A stretch of DNA of 24,205 nucleotides, taken from JAJRRH01 sp047638815. GTDB taxonomy: Bacteria > Bacteroidota > Bacteroidia > Flavobacteriales_D > JABDKJ01. Positions within the stretch are counted from its first letter, which is position 1; every line of letters starts with the position of its first letter. This document shows positions 6,240 through 15,727 of the stretch, piece after piece. Under the pieces are notes generated by a model. It saw only the letters and a program-made list of their open reading frames with translations, was not told the DNA's origin and made no database searches. A program made the translations under genes and the position numbers. The DNA is taken from the NCBI GenBank assembly GCA_047638815.1, contig JBLIMR010000045.1, forward strand, positions 1-24,205, given 5' to 3'.

Positions 6240-7337
6240 TTACACATTGGTCCTAAAATGGAGAATATCTCCATCTTGAACAACATACTCTTTGCCTTCA
6301 ACTGAAAGTTTACCCGCTTCTTTACAGGCATTTTCTGATCCAAGGGAAACATAGTCGTTATACTTAATCACTTCAGCACGAATGAAACCTCTTTCGAAAT
6401 CTGTATGAATTACTGCAGCCGCTTGAGGGGCTTTGGTGCCTTTAGTGATCGTCCAAGCTCGCACTTCTTTTACACCTGCCGTGAAGTAGGTGTCTAGTGC
6501 AAGAAGCTTGTATGCTGAACGTATCAATTTGGAAACCCCTGCCGTTTCTAATCCAAGATCATCAAGGAATTCTTTTCTCTCTTCGTATGTTTCTAAATCT
6601 GCAATGTCAGCTTCAATACCAACACCCAAAACTAAGACTTCAGCATTTTCATTCTTAACAGCTTCCGTTACCGCTGCTGATTGCGCGTTGCCATTGACAA
6701 CATCGTCTTCATTCACATTACAAACGTACAGCACCGGCTTCGCAGTAAGCAATTGAAGGTCCATCATCACATCGGTAGACCAGGCGTCAAGCTCAATGCT
6801 ACGAGCAGATTTACCAGCTTCCAAAGTTTCTTGTACAAGCGTGTAGAAATCAAATGTTTTCTTGGCTTCAGAATCACCAGCCTTTGCAGCTCGTTTAACT
6901 TTACTCAATCTAGACTCTACCGTTTCAAGATCTTTGAGTTGTAATTCCATGTCGATAACCTCCTTGTCTCTCACGGGATCAACAGACCCATCAACATGAA
7001 CGATATTGTCATCTTCGAAACATCTTAGGACATGAATAATGGCGTCCGTTTCTCTGATATTGGCTAAGAATTTGTTTCCAAGACCTTCTCCTTTACTCGC
7101 TCCTTTTACCAATCCAGCAATATCCACAATCTCAATGGTTGTTGGCATAATACGCTCAGGGTTAACATGTTCTGCTAATGCATTGAGTCGCTCATCTGGA
7201 ACAGTGATAACACCAACATTGGGCTCGATGGTACAGAAAGGGAAGTTTGCTGCTTGCGCCTTAGCGTTTGATAAACAATTGAATAGTGTCGATTTTCCAA
7301 CATTTGGAAGTCCAACGATTCCACATTTTAAAGCCAT
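6240..7337 (-). CDS. ychF: Obg-family ribosome-binding ATPase YchF (365 aa)
   Basis: YchF is a universally conserved P-loop protein of the Obg GTPase family that prefers ATP and binds ribosomes; it is linked to stress and oxidative responses. The Walker A motif GLPNVGKST lies at residues 8-16. DIAGLVKGASKGEGLGNKFL follows as the G3/switch region near 70-90. The NVNE form of the G4 motif, near residue 206, replaces NKxD and marks ATP preference. A coiled-coil insert lies around 130-165 (LKDLETVESRLSKVKRAAK). A C-terminal TGS domain covers about 280-365 and ends DILHFRTNV. The length is normal for the family. The gene is divergent from the broken secreted-protein gene at 7468. Confidence 0.97.
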   Translation of the reverse strand: MALKCGIVGLPNVGKSTLFNCLSNAKAQAANFPFCTIEPNVGVITVPDERLNALAEHVNPERIMPTTIEIVDIAGLVKGASKGEGLGNKFLANIRETDAIIHVLRCFEDDNIVHVDGSVDPVRDKEVIDMELQLKDLETVESRLSKVKRAAKAGDSEAKKTFDFYTLVQETLEAGKSARSIELDAWSTDVMMDLQLLTAKPVLYVCNVNEDDVVNGNAQSAAVTEAVKNENAEVLVLGVGIEADIADLETYEERKEFLDDLGLETAGVSKLIRSAYKLLALDTYFTAGVKEVRAWTITKGTKAPQAAAVIHTDFERGFIRAEVIKYNDYVSLGSENACKEAGKLSVEGKEYVVQDGDILHFRTNV

Positions 7338-7370
7338 ATAATACCTGCTGTTTGATGATTTTTAGGTGCG

Positions 7371-7378
7371 CAAAGATA
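7371..7378 (-). promoter_or_regulatory. Possible -7 promoter element of ychF
   Basis: On the minus strand this reads TATCTTTG, an exact match to the Bacteroidota -7 consensus TAnnTTTG, 34 nt upstream of the ychF ATG. No good TTG -33 element is seen at the usual distance, so the call is tentative. Confidence 0.4.
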
Positions 7379-7467
7379 GATATTTTCCGCAGATTGTTTT
7401 GTTGAATCATTTAATATCAACGGGGATAATTGTTGTATCGGACATCTAACATTAATGAGCCATTTCT

Positions 7468-8343
7468 ATGAAAACATGGTACAAAAATTTACTAGTAGTC
7501 CTAATGACTTTAATGGCTGTGCCGGTAATGGGCCAAGGTTTAAATTTCGAATTGGGATTCAATAACTCTTATCATCAGGTCCCAGAGGCGATGCTTTGTG
7601 TGGATGACTATTCCTACATGGCGTAAGAAGATCAGGAACCCGGGGATGATTCTAAAGCCTACCTGGTCAAACATGATACAACAGGGACAGCATTTTGGCG
7701 TTTGATTCTTCCAGTTGGTAGCACACAAATTATCACGATTAGCGCAATTTTCCCAACGGATGATGGAGGTGTGTATGTTTGTGGTTCAGGAGTATATACC
7801 TGTATAAATGGAGAGCCTTTTGTTTTTGTGGTGAAGTATACTGATGATGGAGAGGCTGTTTTAATTGTTGAGCAGTATTTTAAGGATACTCAAAGAGTAA
7901 CAGGAAATTTTGATTCTCCTAGCTATGAAAAGTTCTTTAATTATCGGGATATATTGCTTGTAAATATCTCCTCTCTAGGAAAAATTGAATGGGTGGAAAA
8001 AATACCAAAAAGACAATTGGTAGGGACACCAGCTGTCTATTATATCTCCTATGAAATGAAAGTTCATAAGGACAACCGTTTTTTTATTTTCAATCACAAT
8101 ATGGATAATGCAGGATATACGGGAGAAGGGGAGCCTAAGAGATTTGGAGGTTATATTCAATCACATTTAATGTTGGTCGCCTTGGACGGTAATGGTAAAC
8201 AAACAAGAGAATTATTAGTTTCTGGGATAGATGCAAAATTCATGGTGCGTCCATCACACAGTATGGCCCTTACCAAAGATGAACTGATTATTTATGGAAG
8301 AACTAGAAATCGTTACAGGCTAAGTAAGTTGAGTTTTCAGTAA
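7468..8343 (+). pseudogene. Secreted beta-propeller-like protein gene broken by an in-frame TAA
   Basis: An ATG at 7468 begins a signal peptide, MKTWYKNLLVVLMTLMAVPV then MGQG. The frame meets TAA at 7624-7626 (after DDYSYMA) and continues in the same frame with EDQEPGDDSKAYLVKHDTTG through to TAA at 8341. Without the stop it would be 291 residues. The composition (KHDTTGTAFW, FPTDDGGVYVCGSG, VKYTDDGEA) resembles the repeat blades of secreted Bacteroidota propeller-type proteins, which are usually much longer and end in a T9SS sorting domain. No such domain is present, so the 3' end is also probably lost. A fragment could still be made from an internal start at 7702. The TAA is read directly from the sequence; the family call is inference. 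Confidence 0.6.
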
Positions 8344-8495
8344 GTTGATTCGTTCAATCTAGTCTGATTTAGTTAAAAACTTATCCCGATTATTAGATAT
8401 GGATTCATCACTTCACTCCGATATGTTCAGAAACCTAATATTGGACCATTTACCGAGGGAGGCTTGACTGTAAAAACTTCAATAATCAACACTTA

Positions 8496-10781
8496 TTAAT
8501 CTCCATGCCTTTCTCTTCTCACCTTATTTCCATCATAAAAATACCACAACAGTGCAGGCAACAATAGCAAATCTGCAAAGACAGCAAACACCAAAGCCAA
8601 ACTTAGTAGCAAACCGATGTAGAATGTGCCTTGAAAATCTGAAAGTATCAGGGTAAGGAAGCCAGCAATAAGAATTAGTGAAGTGACTATGATGGCTTTC
8701 CCTGAAGTCATAAATGTCCGTTTCATCGCATAGAGTAGGGGTTTGCCTTTACGTATTTCCATTCTGAACTTACTCAAAAAGTGAATCGTGTCATCCACGG
8801 CAATACCAAAAATGATGGTGAATATAATCGCAGTTGATACTTTAAATTCAATGCCAAAAAGTCCCATGATCGCTCCAATCAAAACCAAAGGAAGAATGTT
8901 AGGGATGAGTGAAATGAATAGCATAGGAATCGAACGGAATAGGAAACCAAATAATATGGCGATAAGAAGAAATGCGAGACCGAGGCCTTTGAGCATGGAT
9001 GTGGATAGAATCTCATTGCTTCGATCAATAAGAGAGGCTGTACCGGTTAATTTTATTTCAAAGGGGGCATCGGGTAATGTCTCTTTCATGAACGTTGCCA
9101 AGTCTTCATTCTTCTGTTTGTAATAAATTCTACCCAAGTCAGCGGTCTGTCCATAAATCCTAGACATATTATTCTTCGGACTATAAAACCTACTGATTAT
9201 TTCATCTCGACCTTTTAAGAATTTGTATGCCTTGTTAATTCGTTTTTGTGAATCTTGAAAATTCTTCTTTTTGCCACTGACCACTTCATCTGTTTTTTGA
9301 AGTAATTTGTGAAACGAAGTCACAGCCATCATGCCATAATTCTGCTGCAAATAATCTTCCAACTGCATCAAATTATTCATGACTTCTGGTGAGAGGTGAT
9401 CAACTCCTTCGTTATATATTACTGCCACTTCTAATGGTCGAGCACCAGAGAATTGCTTTTCGAAATAGCGCATTTCTTTTTTCAATGGATGATCTTCCTT
9501 GAGATCTTGCAGTAGGAAGTTGTTGGCTTGCACCAAGCTGATAGCCCATATGCAAAATCCAAATACCAAGGTGGTCCCAATCAATATGGCCTTTCTATTT
9601 CGCAAGGAGAAAATAAAGAGGTGATGCATTTTTACTCGCCAAAAATCTTTGTCCCTCAATTGCTTCACTTCTGGCTGATGCAAGAGTGTTAATATGGAGG
9701 GTAGGAGGGTGAAAGCCAATACAAAAGCTAGTACAACACCTAGGGCGGTATATAATCCAAAATTGGCTATGGGCTGTATAGGCGAACTAACAAGTGTAAT
9801 AAACCCCAGTGCGGTAGTCAATGACGTCAGCAGAGTGGCGAGACCAACTTCCTTGAAAGTAACTTTTATCGCAGATATTTTATCCTGACCCAAGCGCAGT
9901 TCTGCTAGATATCGTGTGAGAAAATGAACGATATCACTCATTCCTACAACGAAAATTATCGTGGGTAAAATCGTAAGCATCGTGTCAATCTTCTGACCCA
10001 ATAATTTAATAATAGCCAAATTCCAAACTATGGCCAATATCACAACCAGTGCTGGAACCCATACCCCCCAAAAGGTTCGAAATGCAAGAATTAAAAAGAT
10101 CACGACCAGCACGAAGCTAAGACTCATGAAGATGATCATTTCCTTCTTCATCATGTCTACATATATCACCTGACCGATACTTCGACCCATCATATGAACT
10201 TCGTCAAATTCATATTCTGCCATCAGATTATTGAGGTCATAAGACAAGGTGTCACAGCCAAATTTTGACAAATACTGTTTATGCTTGACCCATAGAGCCG
10301 TAGATTTCATATCCCGAGAGACGATGGTCCCAAACCAATCTTCATTCTCAGCAAGACGGACAGAATCAGAAGAATATTTTTCTGGTTGATCAAATCGTAA
10401 TACTGGCACTTCATATATCTGTCCTGTTCCGGGAGCACTCTTGAAATCTCGAGCATTGGTAATAGCAAGCACCTGATCGACATTCTTCACCATGTTAAGA
10501 TCCTCAACCAGATTGTCAACATTGGCTAAGAAATCCTTTTGAAAAAGACCTTTGTTGTTTACTAATGCAATGAGAACAAAGTCATTGTCACTATCGAAGT
10601 TTTGTCGGTACTCTTTGTAGAAATCACTCTGAGGGTCATCTTTTGGAAAGAATTTTTCAAAATCGAAATCGAATTCTAATTTAGAAATAAGAAAACCCGA
10701 GATTAAACTAATGATCAATAGCCCTAGGAGGACTCTTTTGCTTAATTTTCTATAATAGCTTTCTCCCTTTTCCTTCATCAA
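8496..10781 (-). CDS. RND-superfamily (MMPL/COG1033-type) exporter (761 aa)
   Basis: This is a predicted inner-membrane, proton-driven exporter, most likely of lipids or other hydrophobic compounds. It has the duplicated RND plan. There is one helix near 13-32, a periplasmic domain to about 210, and five helices to about 360. A second half follows with a helix near 398-415, a periplasmic domain to about 590, and five helices to about 750. The helix-4 and helix-10 relay motifs are GMSDIVHFL and GIAVDDTIHF; the aspartates there are typical of the proton pathway. It overlaps the OstA-like gene by 4 nt (ATGA, 10778-10781), which indicates coupled translation and suggests a shared role at the outer membrane. 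The substrate is unknown. Confidence 0.9.
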   Translation of the reverse strand: MMKEKGESYYRKLSKRVLLGLLIISLISGFLISKLEFDFDFEKFFPKDDPQSDFYKEYRQNFDSDNDFVLIALVNNKGLFQKDFLANVDNLVEDLNMVKNVDQVLAITNARDFKSAPGTGQIYEVPVLRFDQPEKYSSDSVRLAENEDWFGTIVSRDMKSTALWVKHKQYLSKFGCDTLSYDLNNLMAEYEFDEVHMMGRSIGQVIYVDMMKKEMIIFMSLSFVLVVIFLILAFRTFWGVWVPALVVILAIVWNLAIIKLLGQKIDTMLTILPTIIFVVGMSDIVHFLTRYLAELRLGQDKISAIKVTFKEVGLATLLTSLTTALGFITLVSSPIQPIANFGLYTALGVVLAFVLAFTLLPSILTLLHQPEVKQLRDKDFWRVKMHHLFIFSLRNRKAILIGTTLVFGFCIWAISLVQANNFLLQDLKEDHPLKKEMRYFEKQFSGARPLEVAVIYNEGVDHLSPEVMNNLMQLEDYLQQNYGMMAVTSFHKLLQKTDEVVSGKKKNFQDSQKRINKAYKFLKGRDEIISRFYSPKNNMSRIYGQTADLGRIYYKQKNEDLATFMKETLPDAPFEIKLTGTASLIDRSNEILSTSMLKGLGLAFLLIAILFGFLFRSIPMLFISLIPNILPLVLIGAIMGLFGIEFKVSTAIIFTIIFGIAVDDTIHFLSKFRMEIRKGKPLLYAMKRTFMTSGKAIIVTSLILIAGFLTLILSDFQGTFYIGLLLSLALVFAVFADLLLLPALLWYFYDGNKVRRERHGD

Positions 10782-12295
10782 TCTTTAAATATATCATTAG
10801 GCGTTAAAGGCCTCCGATCCATTTCCCACTTGAATTTTTTTAGCTTAAGTTTCTCTTTACTGATTTGGTCTAGTGGGTAAAAAGAACTTGCGGGTTGTAT
10901 TTTGAAGTTGACGCTAGTTACAGCTCTATCTTCTATGTACACCGTAATATCAGTGCAAGTGCTTTTATTGACACCTATGAAACTTCCGTCTTTATCATCG
11001 GTTGCGAAATAGATGGATTCACCATTGCCGATGATATCTACTTTGTGCAATTCATTGTCCTTGAAATATCCAATTAGATTTTTTCCTTTTAGCTGATTGT
11101 AGTGGGCAGTATCAACTTCGGAAATCATAAAAGCATTGCCTTTGCAAAACAATTTACCTATTTGGCCATCGAATGATTTAATTTCTATTTTTCTTCCTGT
11201 AATCTGATTCTCATCTGACCAAATTACAGGATCTCGAAACATCTCCAGTAAACTATCTCGTTCACTAAATGACAATGAATCACAAGCACCTTGCATATCA
11301 TTTTTGTAAAACTTCACGCGAGGGTAAGCCAAGATGTTTTTCTTTTGAAGTGTGTCAGGAACTGAGTACAAAGTGTCTGCGTGCATGTGCAACGTATCTC
11401 CTTCGGTAAATTGCTGAAACAAGGCCATGCCCGTCACAAAACTTTTATTTGTCTTCTCAAGATGTTTTCCATAGTCGCCATAAATCGAAAATTCATTCAC
11501 CGTATCGATCACGCTCACATTACCAAAGGCTTCACCAAAGGCGAGATTTCTGTCGTAATATAGACTGTCACCCAACAGTTGCTGTCCATCCGACCAGAGA
11601 TAAGCATCTTTATTGAATTGAGCCAAATCGTTCATGGTGTCATACCATCCGTTTTCACAATAGATGAGATCCTCATCACTGTTAATGGTTGTCGGACCGA
11701 AGAAAAACGCCTGTTCACTGTTCATGTAATATTGCAGTGTGTCAGTATCCATCGTGTATTCTGGATTGACGAGCAGAACACTATCCTTAAAGTGCAAGCT
11801 CTTGTTAGTCGCAAAATAACTGCCCTGTTCACTGGTGAGAACATTATTGTTCTTAGAACTGACGATCTTTCCACCATTAAAGTAGGTTCCAACCTTCGTG
11901 TCGGTATTATACTTGAGATAATCCGTAGTCAAGGTCATTTCATTGTCTCGCAGTCGTATATCTTCGAATAATTCTGCCAAACTGCTATCCCCATAATATA
12001 TCAATCGCTCGGCATCGAGATAAATAGAGTCTCCTTGAATGACTCTAACTTTCCCAAAAGCTTTCATCAAGTTATCTTCTTCATACAACCATGCGCTGTC
12101 ACAATACATAACAGCTCCTTTATGTTCAAACATTACATCACCCAGCAGACGTTGCGCCTTGGCATACTTCGCATCATATTCTGATACATCCGCACGGTGT
12201 AATTTGATCTTCGTACTGTCTTGAGAGAATAGACTTTGACAGGTGAAAAGAAGCAGCAACGTAAGAAGGCTTTTAAAGCGCGTTTTGTTCATCAA
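10778..12295 (-). CDS. OstA/LptA-like periplasmic protein (505 aa)
   Basis: The protein carries a cleavable signal (hydrophobic LLTLLLLFTCQSLFS, with a likely cut before QDS). The mature part is built of repeating short beta strands typical of the OstA/LptA fold: Y-x-D-S/A turns such as MYCDSAWLYEEDNLMKAFGK and YLDAERLIYYGDSSLAELFE. The family forms the jellyroll bridge that carries lipopolysaccharide or related lipids across the periplasm. At 505 aa it is far longer than LptA and matches the OstA-like proteins of Bacteroidota. Its 3' end overlaps the RND exporter by 4 nt, so the two may form one lipid-transport unit. That link is inferred from context. Confidence 0.88.
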   Translation of the reverse strand: MMNKTRFKSLLTLLLLFTCQSLFSQDSTKIKLHRADVSEYDAKYAKAQRLLGDVMFEHKGAVMYCDSAWLYEEDNLMKAFGKVRVIQGDSIYLDAERLIYYGDSSLAELFEDIRLRDNEMTLTTDYLKYNTDTKVGTYFNGGKIVSSKNNNVLTSEQGSYFATNKSLHFKDSVLLVNPEYTMDTDTLQYYMNSEQAFFFGPTTINSDEDLIYCENGWYDTMNDLAQFNKDAYLWSDGQQLLGDSLYYDRNLAFGEAFGNVSVIDTVNEFSIYGDYGKHLEKTNKSFVTGMALFQQFTEGDTLHMHADTLYSVPDTLQKKNILAYPRVKFYKNDMQGACDSLSFSERDSLLEMFRDPVIWSDENQITGRKIEIKSFDGQIGKLFCKGNAFMISEVDTAHYNQLKGKNLIGYFKDNELHKVDIIGNGESIYFATDDKDGSFIGVNKSTCTDITVYIEDRAVTSVNFKIQPASSFYPLDQISKEKLKLKKFKWEMDRRPLTPNDIFKD

Positions 12296-12317
12296 TTACC
12301 TACTGGAAATATTATGC

Positions 12318-12325
12318 CAAAAATA
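12318..12325 (-). promoter_or_regulatory. Possible -7 promoter element of the OstA-like/RND operon
   Basis: The minus strand reads TATTTTTG, matching TAnnTTTG, 23 nt upstream of the ATG at 12295. No TTG at the usual -33 distance is clear. Weak call. Confidence 0.35.
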
Positions 12326-12339
12326 CGGAATCAATTATG

Positions 12340-12400
12340 AATTACGAATTAGAAATTACGATTTGTTTCCCCTTACTTCGGCTTCGCTCAGCATGACACC
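12340..12400. repeat. Intergenic low-complexity repeat and fragment of a dispersed palindromic repeat
   Basis: At 12340-12364 the unit AATTACGA recurs imperfectly (AATTACGAATTAGAAATTACG overall, 21 nt when counted whole). Directly after it, CTTCGGCTTCGCTCAGCATG (12377-12396) matches a short GC-richer repeat type commonly seen between genes in Bacteroidota. Both lie between purA and the OstA-like gene. They are non-coding as far as can be seen. Confidence 0.45.
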
Positions 12401-12491
12401 TTCATCAGCCTGATCTTCATGAGCGACCTCTAAGAACAGGGCCTTAATGAGCGTAACGTCCAATTAATGAATAACCAATTAAGAAAAACCC

Positions 12492-13778
12492 CTATGCCAA
12501 AACAGAATCTCGCATTATCGTCTGAGAACGGTCAGGACCAACAGAAACAATACTTATCGGTGTCTCCAACTCCTTTTCTAAATATGCGATGTAGTCATTC
12601 ATCTCAGGAGGTAGTTCTTCAGCGTTTGACATTTTGGTCAAATCTGTTTGCCATCCTTTCATTTCAATATACACCGGTTCAAGATCATTGTCATTCGCTT
12701 CGAAAGGAAGAATGTCTGTTAAACCATCTTTGGTTTTATAAGAAGTACAGATCTTGATCTTCTCAAAAGTATCCATAACATCACCTTTCATCATGTTGAG
12801 GTGTGTTACTCCATTGATCATAATGGCATATTTCAGCGCAGGTAGATCAATCCATCCGCATCGTCTTTCACGACCAGTAGTCGCACCATACTCATGACCA
12901 ATGTCTCTTAGTTTTTGTCCATCTTCATCGAAAAGTTCCGTTGGAAATGGGCCAGAACCTACTCTTGTACAATAGGCTTTGAAAATACCATATACTTTAC
13001 CGATTTTGTTTGGTGCAATACCCAACCCTGTTGAAGCACCTGCAGCGGTGGTCGTTGAAGAGGTTACAAATGGATAAGATCCGAAATCAATATCGAGTAG
13101 TGAACCCTGAGCGCCTTCAGCCAAGACCGCTTTACCAGCTTTCATGGCATTGTTTACATAGTATTCGCTATCAATTATTTGGAATTTTTTTAGAAACTCA
13201 ATGGAAGCCAACCAATCTTTTTCTTGTTCTACTAAATCATATTCAAAATCATACATTGACAATAATGTCTTATGCTTGGCCACAAGTCTATCATATCTTT
13301 CTTTGAAGTCCGAGCTAAGAATATCACCCACACGCAAACCATTTCTACCCGTCTTGTCCATATACGTTGGACCAATGCCTTTTAAAGTAGAGCCGATTTT
13401 ACCTTTTCCTTTTGAAGCTTCAGAAGCAGCATCAAGGATTCTGTGTGTAGGAAGTATGAGGTGAGCCTTTTTCGAGATTAATAAACGTTCCCTAACAGGT
13501 ACATTCATTTTTACCAAAGCGTCAATTTCCGTTTTAAAGATAATGGGATCAATGACGACTCCATTACCAACCAAATTGATAATGCCATCTCTAAATATTC
13601 CAGATGGTATTGTATGAAGAACATGTTTTATCCCTTCAAATTCCAAAGTATGTCCTGCATTAGGACCGCCCTGAAATCGAGCAATAATATCATATCTAGG
13701 GGTAAGAACATCTACGATCTTACCTTTTCCTTCATCTCCCCATTGTAGTCCCAAAAGTATGTCAGCTTGCATGGCCAT
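12492..13778 (-). CDS. purA: Adenylosuccinate synthetase (428 aa)
   Basis: PurA joins IMP and aspartate using GTP, the first committed step from IMP to AMP, in the cytoplasm. The signature WGDEGKGKIVD lies at residues 13-23, with the catalytic Asp at 15. The GGPNAGHTL motif follows, with the catalytic His at 43. KGIGPTYMDKTGRNGLRVGD near 134-153 is the IMP-binding loop, and a GRERRCGW stretch near 303 matches the aspartate-binding region. The length is typical. The gene is followed after 196 nt by the OstA-like gene and preceded by the terminator at 13918-13959, so it probably has its own promoter. Confidence 0.98.
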   Translation of the reverse strand: MAMQADILLGLQWGDEGKGKIVDVLTPRYDIIARFQGGPNAGHTLEFEGIKHVLHTIPSGIFRDGIINLVGNGVVIDPIIFKTEIDALVKMNVPVRERLLISKKAHLILPTHRILDAASEASKGKGKIGSTLKGIGPTYMDKTGRNGLRVGDILSSDFKERYDRLVAKHKTLLSMYDFEYDLVEQEKDWLASIEFLKKFQIIDSEYYVNNAMKAGKAVLAEGAQGSLLDIDFGSYPFVTSSTTTAAGASTGLGIAPNKIGKVYGIFKAYCTRVGSGPFPTELFDEDGQKLRDIGHEYGATTGRERRCGWIDLPALKYAIMINGVTHLNMMKGDVMDTFEKIKICTSYKTKDGLTDILPFEANDNDLEPVYIEMKGWQTDLTKMSNAEELPPEMNDYIAYLEKELETPISIVSVGPDRSQTIMRDSVLA

Positions 13779-13917
13779 TTTCTTTAAAAATTAAGCGTCT
13801 AAAGGTATTTTTTAATTCGAAGAATGTCCCTAGAATAAGGTGGAATGTTTTGAACATAATTTGGCCGTATTGATCCCAATTGGTGCATAAGTGCCAACTA
13901 AGGAATATCTCAATAAG

Positions 13918-13959
13918 AAAAAACCCAAAACACTTATAATTTAGCGCTTTGGGTTTTTT
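13918..13959 (-). terminator. Bidirectional-looking intrinsic terminator
   Basis: A perfect 12-bp stem, AAAAAACCCAAA (13918-13929) with TTTGGGTTTTTT (13948-13959), and an 18-nt loop. It lies just past the stop of the MbnP-like gene (13980) and before purA in the reading direction. Each strand ends in a T-run, so it could work in both directions. It most plausibly ends the MbnP-like transcript. Confidence 0.8.
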
Positions 13960-13979
13960 GCAAAATGTCTTTGTAAATC

Positions 13980-14762
13980 TTATTCCAAACTATGATCTAC
14001 AGCACCAACAAATAGTTCGATATATTTCAATCCAAGGGTGTTAGCGTTCATCCCTGCAAGACCATTTTCAGCAGGATCGTCACAATCTAACGTCTCCGTA
14101 TCATTGAAGAATAGTTTACTTAAATCAAAATCAATGTTAAGGGTTGTAGAAGACTCACCATCCAAGGATATTGGTAAATCTAAAACAGTAGTTCTGTATA
14201 AAGTTTGAGTTCCAGCGTGATATGAAAAAGTGTTAATCAAAGGATCAGTCCCATTCGCATCAATGTTATATCTACCTTCTACAACACTATATCGATATCC
14301 CGCATTCCAAGTCCAATACATAGAATTATTAAGATTCAAAGGATGATCTGGTCCATACACTACTGGATCGAATTCTGGATTATCAGTGCCTCCAAGAGAT
14401 TCAGGTACTCCCCAAGAGTACTCTAAGCCCGTGTATGTTCCAACAGGTACTGTGAAGTTTTTAGACATATTGTTATCCAAAACACTATATAACTCAATTT
14501 CACTCAATAGTTCTTTCGTTCCATCCGACTTGATCAAGCTGATGTCTCCCAAATAAAATTTAAGGTTTGAGAAACTGACACGATAGTTCGTGGCGTTGAT
14601 ATACTCATCGTTGAGTACGAAAGCATCGCCACCAAAGTTTAGATCAATCGCCATCTTGAACACTTCAGATGAACTGATGGTTATTGGATCGTCCACTTCT
14701 TTTTTACATGAGGTAAATGCGAGAGTAAGGACTAGAAATGTGAATAATATGTTGAATTTCAT
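13980..14762 (-). CDS. MbnP-family copper-binding-like lipoprotein (260 aa)
   Basis: The longer frame opens at 14852, but the ATG at 14762 gives a clean lipoprotein signal, MKFNILFTFLVLTLAFTSC, with Cys at 19, so that start is chosen. The mature protein matches the MbnP pattern: MAIDLNFGGDAF, then TNYRVSFSNLKFYLGDISLI with a following DG turn, then MYWTWNAGYRYSVVEGRY and a C-terminal LGLKYIELFVG. MbnP proteins are periplasmic or surface copper-associated proteins normally paired with the diheme cytochrome-like MbnH. No MbnH is adjacent, but two cytochrome-c-domain lipoproteins are encoded divergently upstream. The family call is by pattern, and metal binding is known for the family rather than shown here. 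Confidence 0.82.
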   Translation of the reverse strand: MKFNILFTFLVLTLAFTSCKKEVDDPITISSSEVFKMAIDLNFGGDAFVLNDEYINATNYRVSFSNLKFYLGDISLIKSDGTKELLSEIELYSVLDNNMSKNFTVPVGTYTGLEYSWGVPESLGGTDNPEFDPVVYGPDHPLNLNNSMYWTWNAGYRYSVVEGRYNIDANGTDPLINTFSYHAGTQTLYRTTVLDLPISLDGESSTTLNIDFDLSKLFFNDTETLDCDDPAENGLAGMNANTLGLKYIELFVGAVDHSLE

Positions 14763-15032
14763 ATTTAATTTTTTAAATGATATTGCAATGAAGACAACAA
14801 AAATAACTACAAAATTCCTAAACATTGTGCCTTTGATGACATTACAGGTCAATCACAAGCTATATATTTCATCTACTCTTGTAAAGCAGATAACAATTTC
14901 AGGTTAGTATTTTTACTTTTCACCCGCACATTTATGCACTATTAGCAATTAATTTGCACCTTAGCTGCGGTTAAAATGACCGCAAATGGCGGTATTTTGC
15001 CGAAACTGGTTCTTTATCAATGTAATGTAATT

Positions 15033-15725
15033 ATGAAAATTATTGGTTTTTTATCGGTTCTCATTGTTTGTCTTATAGCATGCAAACATGAGCCATTTCC
15101 TTCAATTGACGTTACAGGTTCAATGGAACTTGCGGACTACGAATGTGATTCTGATACAATATATTTTCAAAATACCATTCTACCAATGCTTATTTCTAAT
15201 TGTTCAACCAGTGGATGTCATGACCTTGCTACAGCGCAGGATGATGTTGTTTTGATAAACTATGATTTGATTATTGCTACTGGTGACATAGAACCAGGAA
15301 ATCCAGAAGATAGTGAGATATATGAGTCAATTACGGAGGCTGACCCTGACGATTTCATGCCTCCAGCACCGAATGTACCGCTAACTCAAACTCAGATAGA
15401 CATGATTTATGATTGGATAGATCAAGGCGCTTTGAATAATAGTTGTGAGGGATGTGATACAAGTCAATTTACGTACACGCTAAGTATAAAACCCTTGATA
15501 GATTTGAAATGTAAAGGATGCCATAGCGGTGTAGAACCGGAAGCCGATTTCAACCTTATTACCTATGATGATATTAGTATGATTTCCATGAATGGGATAT
15601 TATTAGATGTTTTGAACCACGGAGAGGGTGATTTTGCAGATATGCCTCCAAATGGAGGGCAACTAGCTGATTGTGAAATAGAACAAATAACAAAATGGAT
15701 AGAAGCGGGTGCTTTAGAAGATTAA
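15033..15725 (+). CDS. Lipoprotein with two cytochrome-c-like heme domains (230 aa)
   Basis: The start was set at the ATG at 15033 because MKIIGFLSVLIVCLIAC is a lipoprotein signal (Cys at 17); an earlier in-frame start at 14976 only adds a poor leader. Two domains follow. The first has NCSTSGCHD, a CX4CH spacing (Cys57, Cys62, His63) instead of CXXCH, with DFMPP near 107 as the likely distal Met region. The second has LKCKGCHSG (Cys160, Cys163, His164) and ADMPPNGG (Met near 204). The layout resembles the short planctomycete-type cytochrome c domains of Bacteroidota. It is cotranscribed with the next gene, 2 nt away. Electron transfer at the cell surface is the expected role. Confidence 0.85.
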   Translation: MKIIGFLSVLIVCLIACKHEPFPSIDVTGSMELADYECDSDTIYFQNTILPMLISNCSTSGCHDLATAQDDVVLINYDLIIATGDIEPGNPEDSEIYESITEADPDDFMPPAPNVPLTQTQIDMIYDWIDQGALNNSCEGCDTSQFTYTLSIKPLIDLKCKGCHSGVEPEADFNLITYDDISMISMNGILLDVLNHGEGDFADMPPNGGQLADCEIEQITKWIEAGALED

Positions 15726-15727
15726 AA

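Noticed and set aside
8377..8496. Possible coding remnant after the broken secreted-protein gene (frame with GPFTEGGLTVKTSIINTY)
   Set aside because: About 40 codons in the same frame, but preceded by three stops within 35 nt and without any family match; too weak to list.
14885..14893. Another GCAGATAAC copy near the MbnP-like gene
   Set aside because: The 9-mer matches the core at 5654, but it has no palindromic arm or second core next to it, so it is probably chance.
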